A DNA stretch of 64,000 nt from Lineus longissimus (lineage: Eukaryota; Nemertea; Pilidiophora; Heteronemertea; Lineidae): positions 6,641,501-6,705,500 of the forward strand of contig NC_088310.1 in the NCBI RefSeq assembly GCF_910592395.1, read 5' to 3'. Positions 35,649-50,212 of the stretch are shown in pieces. The position numbers and the translations under genes are program-made. The notes under the pieces are model-generated. The model was given only the letters and a program-made list of their open reading frames with translations. It did not search any database and was not told where the DNA came from. Every line of letters starts with the position of its first letter. Positions within the stretch are counted from its first letter, which is position 1.

Positions 35649-38600
35649 CTACCTCTTCGACCAAAGATGTACTTCATGAATGTCCCATTGCTGATCTTTC
35701 TTATTAGCCTCACACGCATTGAGAGTGAGACTAGTACCAATTCCTTCTAAGCACAGATTCAGTTCCTTAGCAGTTAATTGTTTGGTGTCCTGAAAAAAGA
35801 GGTTTAGAATGCAGAGTTCATCAAGAAATCTCCCACTTGCCATTTGATATCTCGAAGTGAATACTGTTATCAGAGAAGTCTCCTTTCTTTGAGGGCCTGT
35901 CAGTGACCTTGTAGCTTCAAAAAGAGCCACTAGATTATTGTTTGATTGAGATACAATATTTTAATTTTTCTGCCTGTGACCAGTGCGACTATACTCTGTT
36001 TATGAGGAAAGCACTCAGTTGGAACAAGAAGAAGAAGAAGGCAAGAGGGCATCATCAATCTCATTTCGATGACTTCTAACTGGTTCCTACCTGATTATAA
36101 TCCCAAGGACCATTTTGGCCGGAAGAGCAGTAGCTTATCATTGGAACTTCTGCTCCTTTTCTAGCATCGATGCATCGCTCCCCCGTTGCCAGCTGGCCCT
36201 TTGTATTCAATCGGAAGAGCTGGTTGCCTCCGCCATGATGACAGGGACTCAACCCTAGATTTCCATGACCTGGTGTTGCACCCATCGTATCAACACACAT
36301 GGTACTACCAGTATGTTTGATCTGAAAAACAATAAAACAAGCTCAACTTCATCAGCATCGGCACATGAATACCTGAGCTTTCAACCAATCTCCCAAATAA
36401 TATCAGTATGATATTTTGGTACCATAGCAAGGGAGTGATTCTACCCCCAAAAGAGCATGCTTTACTTTTCTTCTTAGTCTCCTACTTCAACATTTTGATG
36501 AATATCAACTGAAATCTCCGACCAGGCAATTGCAACTCTTGGAGAAAGCCCAGCGAGTGGGGCAGCCCACTACTCCCTAACTGTCGTTGGAGAGTATAAT
36601 GTTTTTTTGCTGGCTGTCCTCGTTGATGGAAGGGGGAGTGTCTAGCCGTGTACTTCTGCTAATACCAAAGTGAAACTGTTCATGATTTCATCAGTTTGGC
36701 AAGTACATCAACTGACTCCCATCATTCCATGCATATAGTGACCAACAGCATGTTCTTCCACAACTTCCGAAGATACCCCTTTCTCGAGCCAACAAGTCCA
36801 ACCCTTCAACTTATGCTTACCTCTCCCCATACTTTATTTGGCGGTGGAGGTGGAAATCGCTTGGTCACTTCATAAGCTACATTCTCCAGGAACCATTTAA
36901 AACTTTTACAATTTAATCGTTTCTTCAACTCGAACTGGGCTGTGAGATTCCCTGAAAAGGAAATGGAAGGACAAGTGGAATAAGAGAGCCATAGTCTCAG
37001 CTCCTCACTTTGAAAACCCCCCAAAATGCATCTTTAACAATTTGAGTGCACATGTCACCTACATTCACAGAGGAGATATTGTCATTATCATGAAATGACT
37101 GAATTTTTTATTCTCTACTCACCAACTGGATATCCACGTATTGCTGGTTGCCGGGTATAGAAGTATTCTTTGTACTCATCATCCAACCAGACTTCAACTA
37201 CTCTCATATAATTCTAAAAACAAAATGAATAGCATCGATAACTATGGCATGAGGTGAAAATTAACCACTTCAGTGCAAATGTAGCAATGATTTCATTGTC
37301 TACTTATTGGCTGCTTTAGACTGCTCCATCTGTGACGTCATGACGCAATTCATGCACTTGCTGCATGTCATGACGCCATCGTGTTCCTAGAGGTTGCACT
37401 GAACGCCAAAAGCGGGCTGCTGTCGTGAAAGTTGGCAGTTTACTTTGCCTTATGACTGTACATACCTGCTCAACGACTGGTACTTTTAGATTTCCATAGC
37501 TGTAAGGTGTGCGAGTCCTGTAAACATGACCCACATGTGAACATGGCACCCACTCCACCTTGCCACCACACTGCCAGATCTAGAAAGAGAATAGAAGTCC
37601 AAAATTTCAGACTAGGATGAAGGTCTGATTCCATTACAGTGATCTCCCACTCCGACTCGGTCAATATGAATTTCTTTCTCAAAAGACTACTTTAGATCAT
37701 TTGAAAGGTTAAATCATCCATGTGGCTATCTCAATCGCAGCAGGGAGTTATATTATGGGTGGAACAAACAAATATTTACATACCTTGAATGACAGCTCGA
37801 AGTTTTCACCACCCCATATCAATAATCCTGGATCGTATGCTCCAAGCTCAAAGAAATATTTTCTGTCCATTGCAAACAGACCGCCAGCGTGAGTGGGGGA
37901 CCTGAATAAAATTGGAACACAATATATTAATACATGAAGAATATGACTGCATCTGAACCCCACTAAACAGAACTCAAATAAAATCGCAGTTTGTTGCAAT
38001 CACCAATTCTTGTTGCAGGTAACGGCAGAGAAATAGTGTTATTGGCCTATGCTCCCCGAGGGAAAATAGGCTTCAGTGAATCTAAAGCAAACATTGGGAT
38101 GAAATGATCAAGGAATGACTTACCAATATGGCTCACTGTTATAAGTTCTTTTCTTCAATTCCTTATCTGGTACCCTTGCCTCTTTATACAAGAAGCCCCA
38201 TTCAAAAATGCCCTGGTAGGTTGACCTGCCACTGTACGAGGAACTGTAAGCAAAGTTTCTGTTGGAGATACTGTCAACTATCGGCACAGCCATGATCTTT
38301 CTGAAAAAGATATATCGTTATTAAAAGCTGTCATGAAAGTTGCCACAGTGATCAGTATAGACTGCAGCAACAGATTTTCCCCAGTTGGCAATGTCTTTTA
38401 AAGATCCCTTACCTATCGTAAGCAATCCTAGCCAGCAACGGTGTCAGCCAGTTGATATTGCATTCACAATGCGCATCAAGGAATATGATGACGTCACCGG
38501 TGGCGTATCGGGCACCAGCAGTTCTTGTACGAATCAGGCCTTCTCTCTTCTCGTTACGGTAGAGTTTCACTTTACCATCAAAGCGCTTGATATATTCTTC

Positions 38601-40535
38601 TAATTTCGATTTTAAATGATCTGCAAAGACGCAAATGTTTTTAACCATCATTGTTTAAACTCTAATGCTTTCCTACAATTTTAGGTTCAAAACCAAAATG
38701 TACTGAACAGGACATCTTTTAACAAGTCTGAAACAGTTAATAATTCTCAGCCTATTTGCAAGACCATCTGTTGGAAAGCTCTCCATGAGCGCTTTCTGAT
38801 GGTACCATTCATGTCATGATTGACCAATTTCCCCCAGAATAGCAGGAGCTCTATTCCAGTCACTTGCCAGGTCATAAAAATACTGTCCTAACAACCCAAA
38901 ACAAGTAGAGAGCATACCACAGCCATAACAGCAGCCTAGAAAATCATATATTACTTTTTTCACTACAATCATCCACTAAGATCACTTCCTTAAGTAACTT
39001 GGGGTGACTCTTATTGATGACACTATGGACTGTCCTTAGTAAGGTCGACCAGCCTTCATTCATGAAAACAAGAATTACACTGGCAGTGGGAAGATTTTCA
39101 ACTTCGGGGTAATGCCAGTATTTACATCTGCAATGGAAAGGAACTTTTGATGAACTGTACATGCAAAACAGTAGGTTTTTTATATCACATTTGTAATGTG
39201 AGAAGCATGCCAAAGAAGGTATTTCAAAAAATGATGAACCAACATAGCAGCCAATATTTCCTGGTGTACGGTATCAAGGAACTGCTGACACAGCGCTCAC
39301 TTGAGCTGAACCAGGACCAGAACCTTGTAGTGTCAAATCCAGTGTGGAGCCAATGGCCGCACAATCATGAGGTGGACACTCTACAACTACGCTTATAGGC
39401 CTGCTCTCACTGAATGAAAAAATAAACTCACTCCTTCATTCTTGAATCTGGAACATTCCTGTCCAATGAAATCTTATCGCTGGCGACCATATTGAAGCCG
39501 TACGTGTTGTACGAGCGATCGGCAGACACTTTCTCTGCCATGGAGGTGTAAACAGGTGTGCCATATTCTCCTGAAGTATAGATGAAACTCAAAGGCTGTA
39601 ATCGTCACAAGCAAGTTAAACTAAACTATCTTTGTCACAAACTGGTACTATAGCTGTCAATACGATTAACAGAGGACAGGAAACCCCATGGTAAAAGCCA
39701 AAAAGCAAAGGTGGCCTTTGTGGAGCATCCTGGCATGACCAGTGGTTTTCAATCTACTCTGCCTGCTGATGACAAAGGAGTAAAAAAGCCTGATCTCAGG
39801 ATGGAGCGGAGAAATAGGGCTGTGATGGCAACAGATGCTATGGAAAGGTCCGGTCTCAAGAGTTTTTAAGTCATGGTTAAAATGTATAAGGCGAACATAT
39901 TTTTGATATTACTACTTACCAGGTCCAGTTCTGACTTTTTGTTCTTGTTCATAGTTTCCTAAAACATCTTTTCTAAAGACTGCAGTTGGTGCGTGTGTCT
40001 CCGCCATCTGTGTAACGACCCTGAGATGGTCATCACCAGGGCCCACATGATTTGGAAAAAATTTCAACTTGTTGTTGGCAATACTGTCCTCTTGGTCCAC
40101 TCTGTTAGCATTTCTTAAAATTTCATGATTTTCAATCAGGTAGGAGTCTCCCTGGAACAAAAAAATCGTGAATTCAAGGATTTTGCACACTGTCATGACT
40201 GTACACACTTGTAACAATGTTTCGAGTATTTCTGAAGACTGAAATAATTAACGTGAGGAAAGATACTCAAAGAATTAAGAAAAGATGTTATCAGACCATG
40301 TTGTAAACATCATTCATTTTGAAGAATAAATAGGAGTGAAGTCTCTTATTTAATTGCAACAGCTACAGGGTGTTTCATAAATCTGTATCCAGATTTTGGG
40401 CTGCGACCTTACCGCTTTCCTTCTTGTTACATACAGTTGACCTTGTTGTGTTTTCTCCATTTGGTAATAGAACAGGAACAAGATGAAGAAAATGACACCG
40501 ACAAGTTTCACCACAAGTTTTGGTGTTAATCTCAT
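35649..40535 (-). CDS. GALNT7: polypeptide N-acetylgalactosaminyltransferase, GALNT7-like, copy A
   Basis: Golgi type II glycosyltransferase adding GalNAc to Ser/Thr (mucin-type O-glycosylation); GALNT7 prefers already glycosylated peptides. Twelve exons: 40413-40535, 39920-40151, 39432-39570, 38955-39127, 38413-38620, 38124-38300, 37784-37901, 37466-37579, 37123-37213, 36821-36951, 36091-36321, 35649-35789, giving 625 residues. A short cytosolic MRLTPK is followed by one TM helix (about 7-24) and a stem. The GT-A catalytic part has FLDAHCE (metal-binding Asp271/His273), [12 protein letters not shown] (379-390) and VGHVYR (His408). A ricin-type lectin domain follows (about 503-625, with QQW). 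KNYxRVVEVW-like and NCKSFKWF segments favour GALNT7. The H of the common FHNE motif is Met187 here. Upstream in-frame codons lack ATG, so MRLTPK is the start, as in copy B. Confidence 0.93.
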
Positions 40536-43333
40536 GATTGGCTTTGGACGTTTGAGAAACGAGTCACTTGGCACCTAACATAACTTCACCATATACACAG
40601 CTGAAAAGATCAAGTCAATATTTTTATGATACAGAAAATTTATGACAAAATGTTACACAATTACACACCAAAGCATAATGTCCAGAATTAAAATCTAGTC
40701 CATTTGATAAGTTTGATGTTCAGTAGATTTTCCTCTCCCGATCAAGCCATCAGGACTCGCTTGCCACTTGGCACGTACTCTATTATGCTAAATCATCATA
40801 ACTTTGGTGGTTTTTATAGCATGTCTGACTTACCTAAATCACTGCATGTATGAATAGATGACTGATGGAAAAAGTGATATACCTGGAGATGGCTGTATAA
40901 CCACAGGCTGTAGTAGAGGATTTAGACGGCAGTGTCAACGTCACTTCTACATGTACAATCATGATAGACTCACAGCGTGTTAAAGGCATGGTTGATTGTG
41001 TATATCCTTTAAATGTGTCCCACTGGCAATTCCCCATCGGAAATTAACATGGCTATAGTGCAGTAATTCAATGCCAGTGTGATGAAAATGGGCATGTATG
41101 GGGTTTCTATATCAATCCACACAACTGCATTGTTGGAATTCACCTTAAATGGATACAACAAGATCTCAAATTCAGTTTCAAATTTCAAACATTTGATCAA
41201 GCAAACCCGGCCTTTAATATCATCAACATGTGTGTACCATTGATTTTTTGGCCGGAGGGATCAATAGCTTTAGTCTGTGCATGGTATATTCAATTTGAAA
41301 GACAATCACCACTTCTAGAGTCATTCAAATGCAACTCAATGATGGTGCCAACAGCTTGGGATGGAAGACAAAGTCTAACTGATCTCACTTTCAACTGACA
41401 CCAGCAACACATATACTGGTATTACATGAACATTAATATAATCTGACAATGCAGACTTTCTCTTTGTAGGTCTCAAATGCTTTTGAGAAGAAAGCTTTGA
41501 AATTCTGCCAATTTTTTATAACAACGTCGGGGTCCCCATTTTGAAATCCATATGAAAGACACCACTTTTATCAAAATGAAAATCACTGGCGTCAGACACC
41601 ATTTTCATTTTAAGGACTGTCATTTATGTTAGTCGCCATTTTTACTGATAGTTTACATAAACAAATAATAAAAAGTATCCCTCTTGTGTTTTTTTATTTA
41701 CATATGAATGCATCTTCACTGACACACTTATGTTCAGACATTTAGACACAACATTCATCATGTTAACATTTTATTACGAAAGACATAAGACAGTTAAAAA
41801 GTGACTCGTGTTAAAATATTTTTTGAAAGAAATGCAAGAAAACAGAATACAAATCTGATAGATTGATGCAAAATAATATGATTCAGTACTGGTGTATCAA
41901 TACACCCTACCCCCAACATATATTATTTCCTTACACTTAAAAGCTTGAGGACATCAAATTATCTTCCCAATACATACATCAAGAAGCGGACACAGAAGAG
42001 TTGATTATCAATTTGACACAGGCTTTCTGTTTCCAACAAAACAGGCATTGAATACTTCATTGAATAAAATCCATTTTCATGTAACTTAAGTGCTTATAAA
42101 TGGCTTTCTACTGTACAGTGCTGTCTCAAAGTGCTTTATATTCATTCCTCAACCTCGAGAGCTTTCTATAGAAACCAAGGAGCACACATACTGTGCACCA
42201 CACCGCGTTATTTCAGGCGAGTTGAAAGTAGGGAGTGGCACTTGCCAAGCTTCCAATCCATGACTATTCCAATCACAAGTCAGATCCTCTTCCACTGCGA
42301 CCCTGTGCTTCCCCTTCATATGTTTGTTTTGAATACTGAATCCTAGAAACAGTAATAAAAAAGCAGCTTTGTGCATCGGAATGTGATAAGAAATAATATT
42401 ATGCAACAATCAAAATTTCGCCCAGTTTAGAAAATACTTTTATGATGTAACACTTTCACATGACGACGGCTTTTTTACTCATAATTTTTTATTCAAAATT
42501 ACAACATAGCATAATGATGATACCTGTTGCATGGAAATAACCCGACTTGAACCAAAATTGTGTTCCTTGCTTCAATGTCCAACGAATACTAAAGTAGTAA
42601 TACTGAAAAATAACTCCTATTTGGCCCTTGGGCCAACATACATCTGGACTCAAGGCCAACAGCTAAAATCAAAAACCCTGATAGCATAGTTTGCCTAAAC
42701 CGTTTTGATCCAAATGCCTTATATTGCACACAAATTCATGATTGGAACCCAATCCCAAAGGTATATTCTACAAAGTTATTCACCAAAATTGGTGATATCA
42801 ACATAATCTATAACATTATATTGGCAAAAAGGCCAAATTAAGTAAATATGCGCCCTAATACCAAAACTAAAACCCTGGTCTAGTTGAACTGGCCTTGGAC
42901 AGAATGACACTCGTTCTATTATTAAGACACAAGTCCACTTCATGGTATCACAATCGAGGGTTGCAGCGATGAAAATCACTGGTTTGCAGGGTGCTCACTT
43001 GAGTGAATACAGGATATTCCTATCATAGAGGGCACCACCTGACAATAAATGGTTCACGATATTGCCCAACAATATTTCAAGTTATTTGACTTGGAGAGTG
43101 TTTCATATCACTTTATCAGTCAGTATTCAGCTGTTTGCCTCACTGAATGTATTCTGGCATTTTGTCAAGAAAAACATTGGAAACATGGCATCCTGAGGAA
43201 ATCAGGGGTTAATGTTTGCTTCCCCTGCCCTGAGGCATTTCCCCTCAGGATGGAAATATGGATGGCAGACATCATGATGTATTACTGTCAGGTGCTACAC
43301 AAAAGGAATACAGTCTATTGAGATTATCCAACC
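40536..43333. other. spacer between the two GALNT7-like genes
   Basis: The part next to 40536 should contain the 5' UTR and promoter of copy A, and the part next to 43333 the 3' UTR of copy B. A minus-strand AATAAA at 42488-42493 is a possible signal, about 840 bp past the copy B stop. No recognisable coding exon, array or mobile element was seen. Confidence 0.45.
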
Positions 43334-46300
43334 CTACATCCTCTTCCAAGGATATACTTCATTAATGTCCCATTGCTGGTTAGTTTTACTGGCGTCGCAG
43401 GCATTGAGTGTGATCCTACTGCCATATCCTTCCAAGCACATATTCCAATCCTTAACTGTGATCTGCTTAGTGTTCTGAAAGATGATGATTGAGGGATTGT
43501 AATAAGTCCATTACTTGAGGCAGTGAGAAGCAGAATCTACTAAGCGACATTCAATTTTTGAGAAAAACAGGTCGGGTCTGGGTCCTCAAGTTCAACTGCA
43601 GAATTTTCATGGAAAAGGATAGTGGACTGCTGCCATCTATGAGTAAATGGATAAAGCTCCATCAATGGGCCTCTGCCAGAAAATAGTTTTCAGTGTCATA
43701 GGTTGTTCGATGATAGGTTGTTCTATGAATTTCAAAACAGTTCCTACCTGATTATAATCCCAAGGACCATTAGGACTGACAGGACAGAAGTACATCATTG
43801 CTATCTGCTCGCCTTTCCTCGGCTTGATGCATCGCTCCCCGGTAGCTAACTGGCCCATCGTATTCAAACGGAACAGCTGATTGCCCCCAAAATGATGACA
43901 GGGACTCAAACCGAGCTTTCCTTGCCCAGGTTGTGCACCCATCGTATCCACACACATGACGCTACCAGCTTGCTTGATCTGAAACAAGATTTACCTCATC
44001 TTAAAAGGGGGACTATAGGCTTGTACTCAACAATCATGTTCAAAGGGTACAAAGGTTACTCTTAACCCCATTATTCAGCCCGAAGAAGTAGGCAACATGT
44101 TTTCCAAATGGTATCTCCAGAGTCAATTCAGAATTAAAGTCTCCCTCAACTTATGCTTACCTCTCCCCATACTTTATTTGGTGGTGGAGGAGGAAATCGT
44201 TCGGTCACTTCATAAGCTATATTCTCCATGAACCATTTAAAACTTTTACAATTCAATCGTTTCTTTAGCTCTAACTGGGATGTGAGATTCCCTGCAAATG
44301 AAATAGAATAAATAAAATGATACATAGCTCGTGGGCTCAGAGTGAAAACAACGAGTGGTAATATGCAGGTGGATAATATGAGTACCGGTAAACTGTTTGA
44401 GTTTCAGTGACCTTGAAAAGTGGGTCAAAGTCATCATGTTCCAAGTTAATCATTGAGCCTATTCAGATATATCTATAAAACGTATTTGAAAAAAACTTAC
44501 AGAAACTACTTCAAGAGGTATCAGCCCCAGGACTTCTTGAGACTGTTACATACATGTATCACAACTGATAAGTAAGCCCATATAAATTCTGTCATCATTA
44601 TTATCATGAAAATCCAGGAGCTTTTTCTTTCAACTCACCAATAGGATAGCCACGTATTACAGGCTCCCGAGTATAGAAGTATTCCTTGTACTCATTGTCC
44701 AACCAGACCTCTACTACTCTCATATAATTCTGAAAAAGATGAAGATCGGAAGACTGTTGAGAGGAGACTATTTTGATGATATTTTTTGTGCAGTTTTGAA
44801 AAATATTTCTGAAAATGTGTGATGCACTTGTCCCCGAAGTAAATTCATGAAACTTATTCACCCTACCCTGGTGAATCAGTAGCTGCATGCTTGACTATTC
44901 TTTAACGCATAATCCCCATACCAGAATCAAAATGCTCCCCACTCACGAAGGCCTAATGTACATTAAACAACACGTTGTAAGCAAACATGCTTTCTAACAA
45001 GCCGGCCCTGGCCTTAAAGGGTTCAAACTGAAAAGGATCTTTAAAGTGCTGCTCTTCCAGGAGATTTTAAAGCAAATGGAAGTATTCACTTTGGCTGGTA
45101 AACAGCAACGTACCTGACTGATTATTGGTATTTTTGGACTGATATTCCCAAAGGAATAAGGCATGTGGCTGCGATATATATGGCCTACTCTTGAACACGG
45201 CACCCACTCCACCTTGCCACCACACTGCCAAATCTAGAATGAAAGAGAAATCCGGAAATAGAGAACAAGACACAACATATTGTAACTAAGTAATGTGGAT
45301 AAATCTCACCACTAACAAATACAGTACCAATACTCGAGTTTGATGTCTCATTCAAAAGGACAGTCATGAATTTACATACCTTAAATGACAGCTCAAAGTT
45401 TTCACCACCCCATATCAATAATCCTGGATCGTATGCTCCAAGCTCAAAGAAATATTTTCTGTCCATTGCAAACAGACCGCCAGCATGAGTGGGGGACCTG
45501 AAAAGGATCTAAACATTAGAGGGAGCCTGTAGGAAAACGCTTCTAAAAATGGGGTTTTGGATGTTCCTGTTAGAACCGACAGCAAGAATACATGTACATT
45601 CTCATTTACATGAGCAGTTTCGAGGACACTGACACTGAAACACTATCATACCTGATGCAGAAATCCTGTTTTATTTGTTACATAACATTTTTTCGTAATA
45701 TGACAAATCATGCAAATTACATGCTAGTGATTATCAAGATTATTTTTTTACAATGAATCAAGCTTATCAAGCTTTCAAACCACATTTTGTTTGTCTAAAT
45801 AAATTATTGAATGTCTCACCAAAATGGCTCACTGTTATAAATCCTTTTCTTCAGCTCCTTCTCAGGGACACTGGACTCTTTATACAAAAAGCCCCATTCA
45901 AAAATGCCTCGGAAGTGTCCTCTGCCATATGAGGCATGGTATGCCATGTTGTCTTTCGAGATACTATCGACTATTGGTACAGCCATGATCGTCCTGAAAA
46001 GAATTCACATTTTTGAGTCGGGATAATGAACCAACTGATGAAAAAAAGTACTAGGTAGTGGGTTCTAGGAACTGAAATTTCAGTTGTACATATGATTTTT
46101 GTTCAGCCAGTTCTCCGGGCTGGTGTAGAGTACATGTAGACTATGAAATGTTCGTGAAGTGAAAATTTGATGAATTTTCTCATTTTCAATTGGCGCGAGA
46201 CTCAATATCGTGTTTGTTGCTCAATGGTGTTATTAAATTGTTAATGCATTACAATTGAAATTCTTAGTGTTTTTTTGCGACGTAGAGTGGGTCCATAAAC

Positions 46301-48615
46301 AAGATTACAAAATGTTGTAGGCCTTTAAAGCTGGCTATCCTTACCTATCGTAAGCAATCCTAGCCAGCAATGGGGCCAACCAGTTGATATTGCATTCACA
46401 ATGCGCGTCAAGGAATATGATGACGTCACCTGTGGCGTAACGGGCACCAGCCGTTCTTGTACGAATCAGGCCTTCTCTCTTCTCGTTACGATAGAGTTTC
46501 ACTTTACCATCAAAGCGCTTGATGTACTCATCTAATTTGGATTTTAAATGCTCTGCAAAGTTAAATTTGATATTTCAACCACCAGAAATTAGTAACATTA
46601 CTGCAATTTTACAGACAAAGGTTTAGCAACATGGTGATTTCAACAAGGTACAACCACCTTAAAATAGTAGCCCTGGGAAAACCATTTACCTTTATCACTG
46701 AAATCATCGACTAACACAACTTCCTTGAGTAACTTAGGATGACTCTTATTGATGACACTATGGACTGTCCTCAATAAAGTTGACCAGCCCTCATTATGAA
46801 AGACCAGAATAACACTTGCTGTGGGCAGCTTTTCCACCTCTGGGTAATACCAGTATTTACATCTGAAATTGCAACAAAAATAAACATGGTAAAAAGCCAT
46901 TCATAATAACAATGTGAAGAGTCAAAGTGTACGAAAAAAATGCTGATTTCAAACAATGACAGTCTATTCAAAACACATCCAGCAAGAGCATCCGTAAAAC
47001 ACAACCAAATATTTTTTAGTTTCTTTGAAATAAATTCTTGCAGGTCTGCTGGAGCTGACCTTGACTACGCTTGATTTGTCATTGTATACAAACAGATAAC
47101 AAGTTCTACGATATAAGATGGCTGCAGCTAACTGCTCAGCCATCATGATTCAAGGACCAACTTATCGAACATTTCCAATTCCAAGTAAACTGAAAAAAAT
47201 AAATCACAATTTTTCTGAAACCACAAACTCTGATTTCATGATTTTGCTCTGGCGTTCTAGTTATGAACTCACTCTTGAAGTCTTGTATCGGGCACATTCC
47301 TATCCAGTGAGATCTTATCGCTGGCAACCATATTGAAACCATACTCGTGCATGGAACGATCCGATGCACCTTTCTCTGCCAAGGAGGTGAAAACAGGTTC
47401 GCCGTACTCTCCTGAAAGGTTTTGGAAGAAAACTGTTGAAGCTGAAATCCTCATTGACGTCACACACTCTACAGATTCAAATATTTCTAGTGTGCAAAAA
47501 ATTTTCCTTTCCTTTTTTATCAGGCAAATCCCTGCAATTTTACCTCGTGCTCTCCTGCTGCATTAACTTTTGCTCGGGGGTCTCCTCCAGTCTAAGGCCC
47601 CAGTGAGATTCAATCTATTCTAGGTATCATCTGCTTGCCAATTGGAGAATCTCGCCTCCAGACTTTGGCTGGGAAGTTGAGTCCATCAGAAGCTACTGTC
47701 CATTGCCCAAAGAGCTTTTACAGTGGTTGCTTCTGGGGCTTGGAATAAACATGGAAGGATACCATGATGCTGATAAAAATGCTGTCAAATATTATATCAA
47801 TATCTTTATTTTATTAACATACCAGGTCCTGATCTGACTCCTTGCTCTTGTTCATAGTTTCCTAAAACACCTTTTCTAAATACTGCCGTTGGTGCATTTG
47901 TCTTCACCAGCTGCGTAACGACCCTGAAATGGTCCTCACTGTCCACATCATGCACGTGCGCCACAACTTTTCTGACATCATCTTTTGGAACAAATCTCAG
48001 TTTGTCATCAGCAACCTCATCATCTTTGTCTCCAGTGTTGGGTTTTCTTAAAACTGCTTGATTTTCAATCACTTTTGCCGTTTCACCATGGGACGAGTAC
48101 TTCTGCAACAAAAACGGATATGTGCAAGGAATGCTGTTTTTTCAAATCGATTTTCCCGAATAAGACCAAATTCTGCCTCCCAACCACACCCTATCTAAAG
48201 ATGTAAAGTAGGTTAGCAAAACTTGATAATTTTAAGGATGGCTAAACAGATCTTTATCAAAGTCAACTACCGGTACTCGTTTATACTCTACGGTACTTCG
48301 AGATGGGTCTCACGCTATAGAACACAGTTTGTGCAATCACAAAGCAATTTTCAAATGTCCTCTGACCATGAAACTCTAATAGGATTTATATACTATTAAT
48401 CCATGATGACAAACACTGGGTTGTCACACAGTTCTAGCTGAACGGCTAGCCAAAATATTCAATTAAAAATCTACCTCTCTCCGTCTTCTTGTTTGTGATG
48501 CCTCCGCTCGATTTCGTTCTGTTTCCTCGAGGAGGTGATACAACATCGGCACGATGAACAGGAAGAAAAGAATGACACCGACAAGTTTTACCAGAAGTTT
48601 TGGAGTTAATCTCAT
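43334..48615 (-). CDS. GALNT7: polypeptide N-acetylgalactosaminyltransferase, GALNT7-like, copy B
   Basis: Paralogue of copy A with the same 12-exon plan: 48475-48615, 47823-48102, 47273-47411, 46690-46862, 46345-46552, 45820-45993, 45380-45497, 45114-45233, 44639-44729, 44161-44291, 43748-43978, 43334-43474; 648 residues. Starts [14 protein letters not shown] with a signal-anchor at about 7-26; an in-frame TAG upstream fixes this start. The stem is longer than in copy A. Catalytic landmarks are VFHNEGW (His209 present), FLDAHCE (Asp293/His295), [12 protein letters not shown] and SRVGHIYR. The lectin domain starts at about 526 and includes QQWDI. As in copy A, the region before the lectin domain matches GALNT7 better than other family members. 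Exons 5 and 7 are almost identical to copy A in nucleotides whereas exons 2 and 6 are much more divergent. Confidence 0.94.
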
Positions 48616-50212
48616 GATTGGGGTGGACGTTTGACAGCTTTTGAGAAACTAGAAAGCTACTTGGAACCTAACATGACACAGCTGAAAAGAGGAAAAATGT
48701 ACTCTGCTTAGAGTGCATTTCACAACACCAAATTCTTGCGACTTATGACGCAACTTCTATGATCTCATGACCTATCATCATTTTTCATTTTGTTTCGTCA
48801 GACGTCATCAACAGGGAGCTATACCACAGGGACGTGACGGTGCAGGGTGGGGCTAGGATTTTTTTGCCTAGGGACCCGGACTTAATCTTATTATGCATCA
48901 CGACCCTGTGTCTGTGATGTCATCCTTTCTGGTCCTGGATGTCATTCCTAACGTAGCGCGATGTTGTACTCATCGGCCTATCGCCACGTCGTGAGAAGAT
49001 TGTGCGTAATAACTTATATCGCCACAAATTAAAGGAAAATTAACGACATGAAGTAAATGGCAATATAACGCAGAAGTCAGAAGTGGGGATACAATATGGT
49101 GCAACGTTAGCCGTTACACGCCACGCACGGGCCCGGCAGGCATTTTCAGACTATAAGCAAACAATTTCTTCCAGCTTGAGTCTCACCCACTTACAATACA
49201 TTTGTAAAGGTACCAGTTATTCCTTGATTGAGCAAATCGATCAAAGAATGACAAAATCAAGAAAATGATGATAATCCAACTTTTGATTCTCAGTGCCGCC
49301 ACCTACTGTCCACATAGAAATAACCTCTAAACAAAATATACAATTTCAGACTAATTGACATATATTATATACAAATTATTGCATGTATGTTAATATATTT
49401 TAATAAGATTTAAGGAGTAATAGATTTTTCATATAGTCTTCTATAACATGTGAAATAATTTGTTTTTTCTATTTTTATTAAAGAGTATAAAGATGGCTGC
49501 GCCCATAAACTAGATTTTTCGAAATTGGGAGAATTTTTTCTAAATGTTTCGGCTGTAAAGTCTAGATAGTCATTATATTTTGCAATATAAGACAGCACAC
49601 ATGGATTACTTCAACTCACGGTATCTAATTTTGGCATAATTTATTCGGTAGATTGTATCATTGTTTCTAAAACTGTGGATTTATTCCGTCCGACTACTGC
49701 ATACTGACTTTACTCTGTAATTTTATAGTGTACTTTTTCTCTAATCTCGGACAGGCAACTGTCAGTTTCATTTGAATCTGAAGCCAGTGTTGTGATAACC
49801 CCCTGATTGCGTATTACAACACATGATACTGATAGTAGCGGGTCATCTTGTTGATTGGAACCCTTGGCCTCGGTAGCAGACAATCGAATCGATGGGTGGA
49901 TCGTCACTTTTACACCAGGCGGAGGGGGTCGCCCCCCCCCTCAAACGCCTCACCCCTGTTCTTCTGAGTTGCATCCAATGCAATGGAGGGATAACTATTC
50001 GTCGAGGCTATTTTGGTCATAACAACCTTTCAATAAGATCTACCATACTCTATTGCAGCAAGGTTTAGTTTTAGAATACACATTCTTCTTTTGCAGTGCA
50101 AGTCACAAATGACATGATGATCAGCAATTTAGATTAGGACCGAGGAAAGAAACACGGAGGCAAGGCAGTTTACAAACTCATCACTCCAGTAACAGACTTG
50201 GCAACAAGAGAA
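48616..50212. other. divergent intergenic region (GALNT7-like B / TMEM203)
   Basis: Holds the 5' flank of the minus-strand GALNT7-like B on one side and of TMEM203 on the other. Includes a C/G-rich knot at about 49918-49945 (ggagggggtcgcccccccc). No coding exon recognised in the roughly 1.6 kb. Confidence 0.45.

Noticed and set aside
40536-40574. N-terminal extension of GALNT7-like A upstream of MRLTPK
   Set aside because: The frame opens with GTG, not ATG, and the paralogue has a stop upstream of the same MRLTPK start.
43049-43321. 90-codon + strand frame between the GALNT7-like genes
   Set aside because: No recognisable domain or splice partners; lies in the probable 3' UTR of copy B.
50198-50212. 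Five-residue N-terminal extension of TMEM203
   Set aside because: It begins at a TTG; the first ATG (50213) gives the MLF start typical of the family.
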